Source of the DNA: Anthropogastromicrobium sp052273485
GTDB taxonomy: Bacteria; Bacillota; Clostridia; Lachnospirales; Lachnospiraceae
Length of the DNA: 34,410 nt
Direction: 5' to 3'
Assembly (NCBI GenBank): GCA_052273485.1
Contig: DAVZID010000036.1
Span: 1-34,410 of the forward strand
Shown here piece by piece: positions 7,178 to 15,723 of this stretch. Made by a program: the position numbers and the translations under genes. The notes below the pieces were generated by a model that saw nothing but the letters and a program-made list of their open reading frames with translations, did no database searches and was not told the DNA's origin. Numbering within the stretch: the first letter of the stretch is position 1; each line of letters begins with the position of its first letter.

Positions 7178-7822
7178 ATGAAAACAGAATTTGTGCTTCC
7201 GGGTGAGATCGAGAAGCGAAGCTTTGAGATTATTGCATCGGAATTAAAAGAGCGAAACATTGTCTTAGACAAAGAGAAAGCACCTGTTATCTGTCGTGCT
7301 ATCCATACAACAGCTGATTTTGACTATGCGCATACACTTGTGTTCTCAGACGGCGCGCTTGACAAACTAAAAGAATTGATCCGAAATGGTGCCGGAATTG
7401 TGACCGATACCAATATGGCTCTATCCGGCATCAGCAAGAAAACATTGGCTGCTTTTGGCGGTGAGGCAAAATGCTTAATGGCAGATGAAACCGTTGCAAA
7501 GCTTGCAAAAGAGCAGAAAACAACGCGCGCTGCTGTCAGTATGGAGATCGCTGCATCTTGGAACAAGCCAACGATATTTGTAGTGGGGAATGCGCCGACT
7601 GCGCTTATGAAGCTATATGAAATGTACAAGGAAGGACGGTACAAGCCAGACTTTATCATTGGTGTTCCGGTCGGATTTGTAAACGTGGTAGAAGCAAAGG
7701 AAGAGATCATGGAGACCGACATTCCGTACATTATCAATAAAGGAAGAAAGGGTGGAAGTAACGTTGCCGCAGCCATCTGCAATGCAGTTCTTTATGAATT
7801 ATCAGGCAGGAAGTGTGTATGA
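7178..7822 (+). CDS. cbiC: Cobalt-precorrin-8 methylmutase
   Basis: CbiC moves the C11 methyl group to C12 of cobalt-precorrin-8 to give cobyrinate. The 214-residue length is typical. Catalytic His43 is in the motif CRAIHTTADFDYAHT (39-53). Further family signatures are VTDTNMALSGIS, FVVGNAPTAL and IIGVPVGFVNVVEAKE, with NKGRKGGSNVAAA near the C-terminus. An AGAAGGAGAT ribosome site precedes the ATG. This is the first gene of the cbi cluster, about 100 bases after the tcdA terminator. I see no second B12 riboswitch in that gap and only weak promoter-like sequence (a TACAAT near 7135). The stop overlaps the cbiD start as ATGA. Confidence 0.96.
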   Translation: MKTEFVLPGEIEKRSFEIIASELKERNIVLDKEKAPVICRAIHTTADFDYAHTLVFSDGALDKLKELIRNGAGIVTDTNMALSGISKKTLAAFGGEAKCLMADETVAKLAKEQKTTRAAVSMEIAASWNKPTIFVVGNAPTALMKLYEMYKEGRYKPDFIIGVPVGFVNVVEAKEEIMETDIPYIINKGRKGGSNVAAAICNAVLYELSGRKCV

Positions 7823-8940
7823 GATACGGATTTACGACAGGAAGCTGTGCCGCAGCAGCGTCAAAGGCAGCGGCCTACATGCTGTTAACGGGAAAGAAAA
7901 AGGAGACAATCTCTATTCTGACACCAAAGGGCATTGTGTTTGAAGCAAAGCTACTAGACATTACTCGAAAAGAGGGAAGTGTCAGCTGTGCGGTCGAAAA
8001 GGATGGTGGAGATGACCCAGATATTACGACAGGATCGCTTGTCTATGCAGAAGTATCCTATGCAGAGCGTTCAAAATCATCCCATGCGACTGTCGAGATT
8101 GATGGTGGAATTGGTGTTGGTCGTGTGACGAGACCAGGCATGGATCAGCCCGTTGGAAATGCTGCGATCAATCATGTTCCGCGCCAGATGATTGAATCGG
8201 AGGTGTTAGAGGTCTGCAAAATGGCAGATTATCGGGGAGGCTTAAAGGTGATTATTTCCATTCCAAAAGGTGTAGAGTTAGCAGAAAAAACGTTTAATCC
8301 AAGGCTCGGCATTGTCGGTGGAATTTCTGTGCTCGGTACGAGTGGCGTGGTTGAACCGATGAGCAGTCAGGCACTTCTTGACACGATTCGACTCGAATTA
8401 AATATGCAGCGCGCGCAGAATAGCTCGATTGCAGCGGTCTCGCCGGGTAACTATGGACTCGATTTTATGAAAGAAACCTACGGCTATGATCTTGATGCCA
8501 GTGTCAAGTGCAGCAATTTTATCGGGGAGACGATCGACATGGCGGTGGAATGCGGCTTTGAAAAAATGCTTCTTACCGGTCATATCGGAAAGCTCGTCAA
8601 GGTTTCCGGTGGCATTATGAATACGCATTCACGTGAGGCAGACTGTAGAGTGGAGCTTCTTGCAGCAGCCGGACTTCGCGCTGGTGTCAGTCATGCCAAT
8701 CTGATGAAAATTTTGGACAGCGCGACAACCACAGAGGCCATCGCCTATCTGGAGGAGGAAAAGAAGACAAAGCCTGTCATGGATTACTTGATGGAGCGAA
8801 TCATTTACTATACCAATCGCCGCGCCGGTGGCAAGATGCGCATCGAGTGCATTCTCTATGATAACCAATATGGTGAACTGGCAAAGAGCGAAGGGGCAGA
8901 AACGATGTTAAAGGAGTTGAAGAAATGGTATCATTTGTAG
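7819..8940 (+). CDS. cbiD: Cobalt-precorrin-5B C1-methyltransferase
   Basis: CbiD uses S-adenosylmethionine to methylate C1 of cobalt-precorrin-5B, in the anaerobic pathway only. It opens with the diagnostic MRYGFTTGSCAAAASKAA and contains DGGDDPDITTG (about 54-64), GIGVGRVTRPGMDQPVGNAAIN and TGHIGKLVKVSGGIMNTHSR. At 373 residues it has the normal length. I start it at the ATG at 7819, which overlaps the cbiC stop and has AGGAAG five bases upstream. A GTG two codons earlier (7813) is also in frame but would overlap that ribosome site. Its 3' end overlaps the cbiF start by 16 bases. Confidence 0.96.
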   Translation: MRYGFTTGSCAAAASKAAAYMLLTGKKKETISILTPKGIVFEAKLLDITRKEGSVSCAVEKDGGDDPDITTGSLVYAEVSYAERSKSSHATVEIDGGIGVGRVTRPGMDQPVGNAAINHVPRQMIESEVLEVCKMADYRGGLKVIISIPKGVELAEKTFNPRLGIVGGISVLGTSGVVEPMSSQALLDTIRLELNMQRAQNSSIAAVSPGNYGLDFMKETYGYDLDASVKCSNFIGETIDMAVECGFEKMLLTGHIGKLVKVSGGIMNTHSREADCRVELLAAAGLRAGVSHANLMKILDSATTTEAIAYLEEEKKTKPVMDYLMERIIYYTNRRAGGKMRIECILYDNQYGELAKSEGAETMLKELKKWYHL

Positions 8941-9686
8941 GAGCTGGCTGCGGGGCAGCCGATTTGATTACCGTGCGCGGAATGCGACTTTTGCAGGAGG
9001 CTGATTTGGTTATTTATGCCGGATCACTAGTCAATCCTGAGCTGCTTTCCTATACAAAGGAGGGCTGTGAATGCTTAAATAGTGCCTATATGACACTCGA
9101 TGAGGTCATAGATGCCTTGCAAAAAGGTGAGCAGGAGAAAAAGAAGATGGTGCGCCTTCATACTGGCGACCCGAGTATTTACGGTGCAATCCGTGAACAG
9201 ATGGATCGCCTTGAGGCGCTTGGAATCGGCTACGAGACCTGTCCTGGCGTAACGGCATGTTTCGGTGCGGCGGCAGCACTTGATTTGGAATTGACCGTGC
9301 CAGAGGTGTCTCAGAGCCTGATTATTACACGAATGGCAGGGCGTACATCTGTGCCAGAGAAAGAAAGCATCGAAAGCTTTGCCGCGCACCATGCAACGAT
9401 GGCAATTTATTTGAGCGCAGGTCATTTGGCGCAATTGTCAGAGCGACTGATAACAGGAGGCTACAGCATAGATACACCAGCAGCAATTGTCTACAAGGCA
9501 ACCTGGCCAGAACAGCTTTGCTTAAAGTGCACCGTTGGCACGCTGGCAGAGGCGGCTGAACCGCATGGAATTAAAAAGACAGCCGTTGTTCTTGTGGGAG
9601 ATGCGATCTCACCGTCCGATTATGCGCTATCCAGGCTCTATGCGCCTGATTTTGAAACTGAGTATCGAAAGAAAAAAGACCAATAG
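8925..9686 (+). CDS. cbiF: Cobalt-precorrin-4 C11-methyltransferase
   Basis: A tetrapyrrole methyltransferase of 253 residues that transfers a methyl group from S-adenosylmethionine to C11. CbiF-specific features are MVSFVGAG..DLITVRGMRLLQEADLVIYAGSLVNPE at the N-terminus (two overlapping motifs, residues 1-41), then LHTGDPSIYGAIREQMDRL and the ITRMAGRTSVPEKE segment. In the Gly-rich loop the sequence is GAGCGAADL, with Cys9 where most members I know have Pro. The ATG lies inside the end of cbiD and has an AAAGGAG ribosome site there, so the two are translationally coupled. Confidence 0.95.
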   Translation: MVSFVGAGCGAADLITVRGMRLLQEADLVIYAGSLVNPELLSYTKEGCECLNSAYMTLDEVIDALQKGEQEKKKMVRLHTGDPSIYGAIREQMDRLEALGIGYETCPGVTACFGAAAALDLELTVPEVSQSLIITRMAGRTSVPEKESIESFAAHHATMAIYLSAGHLAQLSERLITGGYSIDTPAAIVYKATWPEQLCLKCTVGTLAEAAEPHGIKKTAVVLVGDAISPSDYALSRLYAPDFETEYRKKKDQ

Positions 9687-9767
9687 CGTTTACAAAACAG
9701 CAGTCTATGCTGAAAAAGAGCAAAAGAAAAAGACAGACCACAAACAGAAAGTCAGAAGAGGCAGCAG

Positions 9768-10958
9768 ATGGAAGAGACAAGTAATCGCATCAATATTATT
9801 AGTTTTACAAAAAAGGGTGAGGCTTTAGCAAAAAGGCTAAGTACTTATCTTTTGCAGTCACAAAACGGTCTCGCAAAAAAAAACGAGAAAATAGTCAATG
9901 ACATAGTCGAGAAAATAGTCGATGAAAGTAAGCATATTTGGGTTCGATGCATCAACAAGTGTCGTGCATCCGAAGAATATTCCTCAATCCGTTTGTCGGA
10001 GTGTGCAAAGGAAAGCTTTGAAAAAAGACAGGGAATGATTTTTATTGGAGCAGCAGGGATTGCGGTGCGCACGATTGCACCATTTTTAAAGGATAAGCTG
10101 CATGACCCTTTTGTCATTGTCATTGATGAAAATGGCGATTATGTGATCCCAATTTTGTCCGGTCATGTTGGACGTGCCAATGAATATGCACGAATGATTG
10201 CTGCGTTTTTAGATGCGCAAGCGGTGATTACCACAGCAACCGATGTCAGCCATTGCTTCGCGGTGGATCTATTTGCACAGAAGAATCAGTATGTGATTCA
10301 GAACAAAGAAGGCATTGCGCGTGTTTCCTCAAAGACGCTTGCCCATGAAGCAATCACAGTGCATACGATGGGTGAGATCGTAACATTGTCCTTTGATGGA
10401 ACTGTAGTGAAGAGAGAGCCGCTTCAAAAAAATCAAGAAGCAACGAGTAATTCAATGAAAATGATAGTGGCCCAAACAGATTTCGCAGCGTCCGATTCTG
10501 ATTTTTCTGATATTATCATCTCACCTTTTATACAGGATCGCAAAAAAGGCACACTTTGGCTGGTGCCGCGCTGCATCGTGGTCGGTGTGGGATGCCGCAG
10601 AGGAAAAGAGACCACTTTTATCGAGCAGGCCATTTGTGAACGCTTGTCTGCATGTGGAATTGCGAAGGAGGCGGTCGGCCTGATTACCTCAATTGATCGA
10701 AAAAAAGATGAGAAAGGTCTGATTGAGACGGCAGCGCAGTTTCATGTCGAGTTTGCTACCTTCTCGGAAGAGACGTTAAAACAAGTGCCAGGAACCTTCA
10801 GCAGTTCTGCATTTGTAGAAAAAACAGTAGGAGTGGATAACGTGTGTGAGCGTTCTGCAATGGCAGCAGCGCCACAGGGGACTCTTCTTGCAAATAAATA
10901 TGCAAAGGATGGTGTGACTGTGGCGATCGCAATGCGTGTATTTTCGCCATTCTTTTAA
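9768..10958 (+). CDS. cbiG: Cobalt-precorrin-5A hydrolase
   Basis: CbiG opens the delta-lactone of cobalt-precorrin-5A and releases the two-carbon fragment as acetaldehyde. The N-terminal and central part contains FIGAAGIAVRTIAPFL (92-107), the conserved DPFVIVIDENG and the SGHVGRANEYAR motif (131-142). The C-terminal domain contains VVGVGCRRGKETT and ends with GVTVAIA. Its 396 residues are slightly long because of an insertion near residues 30-60. That insertion contains an 18-base duplication (EKIVNDIVEKIVDE) beside a run of nine A. It begins 81 bases after cbiF, with an AGAGGCAG ribosome site. Confidence 0.94.
   Translation: MEETSNRINIISFTKKGEALAKRLSTYLLQSQNGLAKKNEKIVNDIVEKIVDESKHIWVRCINKCRASEEYSSIRLSECAKESFEKRQGMIFIGAAGIAVRTIAPFLKDKLHDPFVIVIDENGDYVIPILSGHVGRANEYARMIAAFLDAQAVITTATDVSHCFAVDLFAQKNQYVIQNKEGIARVSSKTLAHEAITVHTMGEIVTLSFDGTVVKREPLQKNQEATSNSMKMIVAQTDFAASDSDFSDIIISPFIQDRKKGTLWLVPRCIVVGVGCRRGKETTFIEQAICERLSACGIAKEAVGLITSIDRKKDEKGLIETAAQFHVEFATFSEETLKQVPGTFSSSAFVEKTVGVDNVCERSAMAAAPQGTLLANKYAKDGVTVAIAMRVFSPFF
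9884..9925 (+). repeat. Imperfect 18-bp direct repeat inside cbiG (24-bp period)
   Basis: CGAGAAAATAGTCAATGA (9884-9901) recurs at 9908-9925 with one change (A to G). It follows directly after an A9 tract (9875-9883). The period is 24 bp, so the frame is kept, and it encodes EKIVNDIVEKIVDE. This looks like a slippage duplication. Confidence 0.85.
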
Positions 10959-10994
10959 ATCAACCATTCTATTGAAGGATTTTTAATAACGCGT

Positions 10995-11034
10995 TCGCGA
11001 ACAGTGGCAGAATATCGCGAACAGTAGCAGAATA
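10995..11034 (+). repeat. 20-bp tandem repeat between cbiG and cbiH
   Basis: TCGCGAACAGTGGCAGAATA (10995-11014) is directly repeated at 11015-11034 with a single G-to-A change. The first copy overlaps the 10-bp palindrome GTTCGCGAAC (10993-11002). The pair occupies about half of the 87-base gap before cbiH. No function is evident. It could be a duplicated binding site or a simple duplication. Confidence 0.9.
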
Positions 11035-11045
11035 ATGGGAATGAG

Positions 11046-11831
11046 ATGGATAAATACGAAAGGCAGGTTAAACGTTTGGAACAGAAAATATATATAGTAG
11101 GAATTGGACCGGGGGCGCCTGAGATGATGACACCTCAGGCAAGAATGGCGCTTGAAGAAAGTAATGTGATCGCCGGCTATCCGGTGTATTTAAAGCTTCT
11201 TGGCAATTTGATTGAAAATAAAAAAACGATTGCCACACCAATGACAAAGGAGGAGGAGCGCTGCCGTCTTTGCTTTGAGGAGGCAAAAAAAGGCTGCACG
11301 GCCTCGATGGTGTGCAGTGGTGATGCTGGGGTATATGGAATGGCCTCTTTAATGTACGATCTTCTTCCTGAGTATCCGGACTGTGAGCTTGAAGTGATCC
11401 CTGGTATTACTGCGGCAGTCAGCGGAGCAGCAATTCTCGGAGCACCGATTGGACATGATTTTTGCGTGATCAGCTTAAGCGATCGCCTGACCCCGTGGGA
11501 GGTAATCGAAAAACGACTGTTAGCGGCGGCAGAGGGCGATTTTTGCATGGCCATTTACAACCCATCCAGTAAAGGCAGACCAGATTATTTAAAGCGTGCA
11601 TGTGAAATTTTGTTGCGCAAGGTGGAGCCTGACCGCAAGTGCGGCTATGTGCGAAATATCGCAAGAGAGGGTACCTCGTATAAGATCTGTACACTTAGCC
11701 AACTTAAGGACGAGCAGGTTGACATGTTCACAACGGTATTTATCGGAAATTCCCAGAGCCATCTGGTAAAAGGAAAGCTTGTGACAGGACGCAAGTATCC
11801 TATCAATACTCATGCGAAGAAGGGAAACTGA
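11046..11831 (+). CDS. cbiH: Cobalt-precorrin-3 C17-methyltransferase
   Basis: CbiH methylates C17 and drives ring contraction to cobalt-precorrin-4. The 261-residue protein has the motif IYIVGIGPGAPEMMTPQARMAL (split as 15-24 and 24-36), then VIAGYPVYLKLL. The S-adenosylmethionine-site sequences are MVCSGDAGVYGMA and the VIPGITAAVSGAAILGAP segment, followed by SDRLTPWEVIEKRL and FCMAIYNPSSKGRPDYL, all typical of CbiH/CobJ. The first 13 residues are a short charged lead that is not conserved in the family, so a slightly later start is possible. The ribosome site GGGAATGAG is weak. Confidence 0.95.
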   Translation: MDKYERQVKRLEQKIYIVGIGPGAPEMMTPQARMALEESNVIAGYPVYLKLLGNLIENKKTIATPMTKEEERCRLCFEEAKKGCTASMVCSGDAGVYGMASLMYDLLPEYPDCELEVIPGITAAVSGAAILGAPIGHDFCVISLSDRLTPWEVIEKRLLAAAEGDFCMAIYNPSSKGRPDYLKRACEILLRKVEPDRKCGYVRNIAREGTSYKICTLSQLKDEQVDMFTTVFIGNSQSHLVKGKLVTGRKYPINTHAKKGN

Positions 11832-11866
11832 GAAAACAAAAGATTCATAGAAAGCAGGTGATGTTG

Positions 11867-14083
11867 ATGAAAAGAGTACTAGTATTTGCAGGAACGACAG
11901 AAGGACGCGAGCTGGCAGAAATTCTTGCGGACGCAGACCGTGCGCGTATCGCGTGCAGCGTGTGCGTGGCGACTGGCTATGCGCGTGAGCTGATGAATAA
12001 GGAGCGGTTGGACGTGCACTGCGGTCGTTTGACCGAGGAAGAGATGGAAGCACGTATGCGAGATGGAAACTTCAATGTAGTCGTCGATGCGACGCATCCG
12101 TATGCTCAGATTGTCTCGCAAAATGTTCGTCAGGCGGCAATGCATCAGTCCATTCCGCTGATTCGCCTGCGACGCAGCACAGAGAGCGCGGATAATGATT
12201 TTATATCGTTTCAGACGCATGAGCAGTGTAGTGCGTGGCTGTCCAAACAATCGGGAAATATTTTGCTTACGACCGGAAGCAAAGATTTGGGCATCTATGC
12301 GGCAGATGAAATGGTAAAAAAGCGCCTGTTTGTGCGCGTGCTTCCGGGAGAAGAAAGCATTCGGCTGTGTACCGCACAAGGCATCACGGGACGTCAGATC
12401 ATCGCAATGCAGGGACCATTTTCGGAGCAGATGAATGAATGCATATTAAAAGAATATTCGATTGATTGGATGGTAACAAAGATAAGCGGGCATGCAGGTG
12501 GCTTTGAGGAAAAAATTGAAGCTGCGCGAAAAACAGGTGCTGGAATTTGCGCAATTTTGCCGCCGACAGAAGCTATGTGTGAAGTTGTGTGTCAATCAGA
12601 AAAAAACGCAGACAGCAAAATCGAACCATCTGTATTTCTATGTGAAAGCGTGTATGAAACTACAAAGAAATTAGAAACGCTTTTAAAGGAAGCCATTTTA
12701 TCTTACCGCAGCCGAAAAATTACACTTGCCGGAATCGGAATGGGCAGCATGGATGGAATGACAAGAGAAAGTTTCCGTGCATTTGAGGAGGCAGAGGTTG
12801 TATTTGGTGCGTCAAGAATGCTTGAAAATCTGCCAGGTAAGGGTGTAAAAGTACCGTATTATCGTGCGGATGCTATTATTTCCTATTTGATTGTCCATCC
12901 TGAATACACGAAAGTGGCAGCTGCATTTTCAGGGGACAGTGGTTTTTACAGCGGTGCGCAGGCGATGGCGGCGGCTTTAGAAGCAGCAAACAAGGCAGGG
13001 GCATTAAAATGTGAAATCACGGTTTTGCCGGGAATTTCATCAATCAGTGCGCTTGCAGCGCGTCTTAAAGTCAGTTGGGAGGATGCGGCGCTTGCAAGCA
13101 TTCACGGAAGACAGGCAAATGTTGTTCGTCTTGTGCGCGAGAACAAAAAAGTATTTTTATTATTGTCTGGAAAAAATGATTTTGAAAAGCTTTGCAGTAC
13201 GTTTTGTGCAGCAGGGCTGGGTTATGTGAAAATTTATGCAGGGTATCGGCTTTCCTATCCGGACGAAATGTTGTTGGCATTTTCTCCAAATAAATTTTCT
13301 TCAAGCAAATTTTCTTCAAGTAAATTCAATGGATTGGAAGGCAATTCAGATGAAGCGAATACATTGGACAAATTGGAAACAGTTCTTCAGGATTTGCCAG
13401 AAGGCGTTTATACTTGTTTGATTGAAAATGAATCGACAATTGACAGAAATCCAATTTTAACACCGGGTATGGCAGATGAAGTCTTTTCACGCACCAAGGT
13501 TCCAATGACAAAAAATGAGATTCGTGTGCTCAGCATCAGCCGCTTGGAACTGACACGCCATGCAGTTGTGTACGATGTAGGCAGTGGAACCGGTTCAGTC
13601 AGTGCAGAGTGTGCACGCCTCTCACCGGATCTTCATGTGTTTGCCATTGAGCAAAAGGAAGAGGCAGCCAATTTGACAAAAGAAAATGTGGCGCTTCTTG
13701 GACTGAGCGATCAGGTTACGGTACTTCAGAAAAAGGCACCGGAAGGCTTTGAAGAACTTCCAATGCCCACTCATGTATTCATTGGTGGCAGCAGCGGTGC
13801 AGTAAGCGATATTTTATCGGCTATTCAAAAGAAGATGGAGAAAGCAGACAGCCGAGTGCGTGTGGTTATCAACGCTGTGTCACTGGAGACGATTGCACAG
13901 ATTACCGAGCTGTTAGAACAGTATCCGGTGGAGAATGTGCAGCTAACTCAGATTCAGGCAAGCCGCGCTCATAAGCTTGGTCATTACAATCTGATGCAGG
14001 CACAAAATCCAGTGTTAATTGCATCCTTTGATTTAAAAGCTGGTTTTGCGAATGCGTGTTCCGTGAACAGTAACTTGATTTGA
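11867..14083 (+). CDS. cbiJET: CbiJ-CbiE-CbiT trifunctional fusion (cobalt-precorrin-6 reductase / C5,C15-methyltransferase)
   Basis: Three consecutive pathway enzymes lie in one 738-residue chain. Residues 1-275 are CbiJ, cobalt-precorrin-6A reductase: VLVFAGTTEGRELAEIL, VVVDATHPYAQIVSQN and LLTTGSKDL. Residues about 283-525 are CbiE, the C5 methyltransferase: ITLAGIGMGSMDGMT, FGASRMLENL and FSGDSGFYSGA. Residues about 529-738 are CbiT, the C15 methyltransferase/decarboxylase: LTPGMADEVFSRTKVPMTK, then the S-adenosylmethionine loop VVYDVGSGTGSVSAECARL and HVFIGGSSG. CbiE-CbiT fusion (CobL-like) is common; adding CbiJ is less usual. A CbiE segment at 476-487 contains a duplicated KFSSS. The ATG at 11867 follows AGGTGA with 5-base spacing; in-frame GTG 11858 and ATG 11861 are less well placed. 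Confidence 0.93.
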   Translation: MKRVLVFAGTTEGRELAEILADADRARIACSVCVATGYARELMNKERLDVHCGRLTEEEMEARMRDGNFNVVVDATHPYAQIVSQNVRQAAMHQSIPLIRLRRSTESADNDFISFQTHEQCSAWLSKQSGNILLTTGSKDLGIYAADEMVKKRLFVRVLPGEESIRLCTAQGITGRQIIAMQGPFSEQMNECILKEYSIDWMVTKISGHAGGFEEKIEAARKTGAGICAILPPTEAMCEVVCQSEKNADSKIEPSVFLCESVYETTKKLETLLKEAILSYRSRKITLAGIGMGSMDGMTRESFRAFEEAEVVFGASRMLENLPGKGVKVPYYRADAIISYLIVHPEYTKVAAAFSGDSGFYSGAQAMAAALEAANKAGALKCEITVLPGISSISALAARLKVSWEDAALASIHGRQANVVRLVRENKKVFLLLSGKNDFEKLCSTFCAAGLGYVKIYAGYRLSYPDEMLLAFSPNKFSSSKFSSSKFNGLEGNSDEANTLDKLETVLQDLPEGVYTCLIENESTIDRNPILTPGMADEVFSRTKVPMTKNEIRVLSISRLELTRHAVVYDVGSGTGSVSAECARLSPDLHVFAIEQKEEAANLTKENVALLGLSDQVTVLQKKAPEGFEELPMPTHVFIGGSSGAVSDILSAIQKKMEKADSRVRVVINAVSLETIAQITELLEQYPVENVQLTQIQASRAHKLGHYNLMQAQNPVLIASFDLKAGFANACSVNSNLI
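13292..13321 (+). repeat. 15-bp tandem repeat in the CbiE part of cbiJET
   Basis: AAATTTTCTTCAAGC (13292-13306) is repeated as AAATTTTCTTCAAGT (13307-13321). A partial third copy, AAATTCA, follows. It encodes KFSSSKFSSSKF, a Ser-rich, low-complexity insertion near the end of the CbiE domain. The in-frame 15-bp unit suggests a slippage expansion in a tolerant surface loop. Confidence 0.9.
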
Positions 14084-14120
14084 CTGCGGTTGTAAGCAAA
14101 ATAAAAAGGGAGACGGACAG

Positions 14121-15605
14121 ATGGAGGTAGCGAAAATGCGAATACAAAACATAGCTGTACATGATAGAAATACATCAGATACAAACACAGAAAAGAAAAC
14201 TATCATAAATTCAGGTGCGCGCATCATGATTGCGGCACCGCAGAGTGGAAGCGGAAAAACGCTGATCACCTGTGCGCTGTTACAGGCATTGAAAAATCTT
14301 GGCTATCGTCTGGAATCCTTTAAGTGTGGTCCTGATTATATTGATCCGATGTTTCACAAGACCGTTCTTGGAATTTCTTCCAGAAACCTTGATCCATTTT
14401 TTACAGAAGACAGCGTGACGCGAATGCTTCTTGCCAAAAGGCAGGAGAGTCGTGATCTTGCGGTGATCGAAGGGGTTATGGGTTTGTATGATGGGCTGGG
14501 CGGCATCCGTGAGGAGGCATCCTCCTATGCACTTGCAAAGGCAACAAATACACCGATTTTGTTGACGGTAAATGCAAGAGGAATGGGGCGCTCTCTTCTG
14601 GCGCTTTTAAGTGGTTTTCTCCAATATGACACGGCGCACTTAATAAAAGGTGTGATTCTGAATCAGACATCCGCATCCTTTGCAGCGGTGTTGGCAAAGG
14701 AGATCGAGAAGGCATTTGCGATTCCGGTCGTGGCCTCCTTTCCGGTACGGGAGGATGTGCGTATCGAAAGCCGTCATCTTGGTCTTGTGATGCCGTCTGA
14801 ACTAGAAGACATCCAGAGTAGATTACAGACTGCGGCACAAGTCTTTTGCGAAAATGCCAATCTGAAGCAGATTCTTGAAATTGCACAGAGTGCGCCAAAA
14901 TTAACATGCGATGTACAGGGCAGCATTTTGCCGCATATTACAGCAGATGCCGCTGTTGTTTGGCCGCCCGTTCGTATTGGTGTGGCAGAGGATGAGGCAT
15001 TTTGCTTTTATTATGAGGACAATTTGGAACTGTTGCAATCACTTGGCGCCGAGCTTGTATTCTTTTCCCTTCTGCATGATACCACATTGCCACCAAATTT
15101 AGATGGCATACTGATTGGCGGAGGCTATCCGGAACTGCATTTAAAAGAATTGGCGCAAAATGAATCCATGCGTAATTCGATCAGGATGGCAATTCAAAAT
15201 GGATTGCCGTCATTAGCTGAGTGCGGTGGCTTCATGTATCTGCATGATACAATCTGTGACTGTGACAAAACACCATACCCAATGGTGGGGGTGATTCATG
15301 CAGCGTGCAGCAAAAAAGAGAAATTGGTTCGCTTTGGCTATCTGACATTGACTTCGCAAACGGACAGCTTTTTGCAGGCAGGAGAAGCGATACGCGGTCA
15401 TGAATTTCATTATTATGATAGTGAGGATAATGGTGCATGTGCACTGGCGCAAAAGCCAGTCGGGAAAAGAAGTTGGGCGTGTGTCCACGCCGACAAAACA
15501 CACTGGTGGGGCTTTGCACATTTGGCATACTATGCGAATCCAGTGTTTGCCCAAAAATTTGTAAAAGCATGCTACGACTATCAACAGACAAGATCAAAGA
15601 ACTAA
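14121..15605 (+). CDS. cbiA: Cobyrinate a,c-diamide synthase
   Basis: CbiA amidates the a and c side chains of cobyrinate with ATP and glutamine. The N-terminal dethiobiotin-synthetase-like domain has the P-loop IAAPQSGSGKTLIT (37-50), followed by FKCGPDYIDPMFH and the NLDPFF motif. The C-terminal type-1 glutamine amidotransferase domain has LIGGGYPELHLKEL and the nucleophile Cys368 in LAECGGFMYL. It ends with the His-containing segments GHEFHYYD and WWGFAHLAYYANP. It is 494 residues, longer than usual because about 30 unconserved residues precede the P-loop. Two starts are plausible: ATG 14121 (GGGAG upstream) and ATG 14136 (GGAGG at 14123-14127). It is the last gene of the cluster. Confidence 0.95.
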   Translation: MEVAKMRIQNIAVHDRNTSDTNTEKKTIINSGARIMIAAPQSGSGKTLITCALLQALKNLGYRLESFKCGPDYIDPMFHKTVLGISSRNLDPFFTEDSVTRMLLAKRQESRDLAVIEGVMGLYDGLGGIREEASSYALAKATNTPILLTVNARGMGRSLLALLSGFLQYDTAHLIKGVILNQTSASFAAVLAKEIEKAFAIPVVASFPVREDVRIESRHLGLVMPSELEDIQSRLQTAAQVFCENANLKQILEIAQSAPKLTCDVQGSILPHITADAAVVWPPVRIGVAEDEAFCFYYEDNLELLQSLGAELVFFSLLHDTTLPPNLDGILIGGGYPELHLKELAQNESMRNSIRMAIQNGLPSLAECGGFMYLHDTICDCDKTPYPMVGVIHAACSKKEKLVRFGYLTLTSQTDSFLQAGEAIRGHEFHYYDSEDNGACALAQKPVGKRSWACVHADKTHWWGFAHLAYYANPVFAQKFVKACYDYQQTRSKN

Positions 15606-15650
15606 AAATCCCAAAATAGGAAAATCAAATAACAAATTTAAAAAGATAAG

Positions 15651-15699
15651 AAAAGACACACCGCCAGAAAATAATTACGTTCTGACAGTGTGTCTTTTT
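15651..15699. terminator. Bidirectional terminator between cbiA and the malic enzyme gene
   Basis: AAAAGACACAC (15651-15661) pairs with GTGTGTCTTTT (15688-15698), and an inner CAGAA/TTCTG helix extends the hairpin (15665-15669 with 15680-15684). T runs on the right of the plus strand, and on the left when read from the minus strand, let it serve both convergent genes. Confidence 0.88.
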
Positions 15700-15723
15700 C
15701 TTACAGATTTTTCTTTTCTTTTT

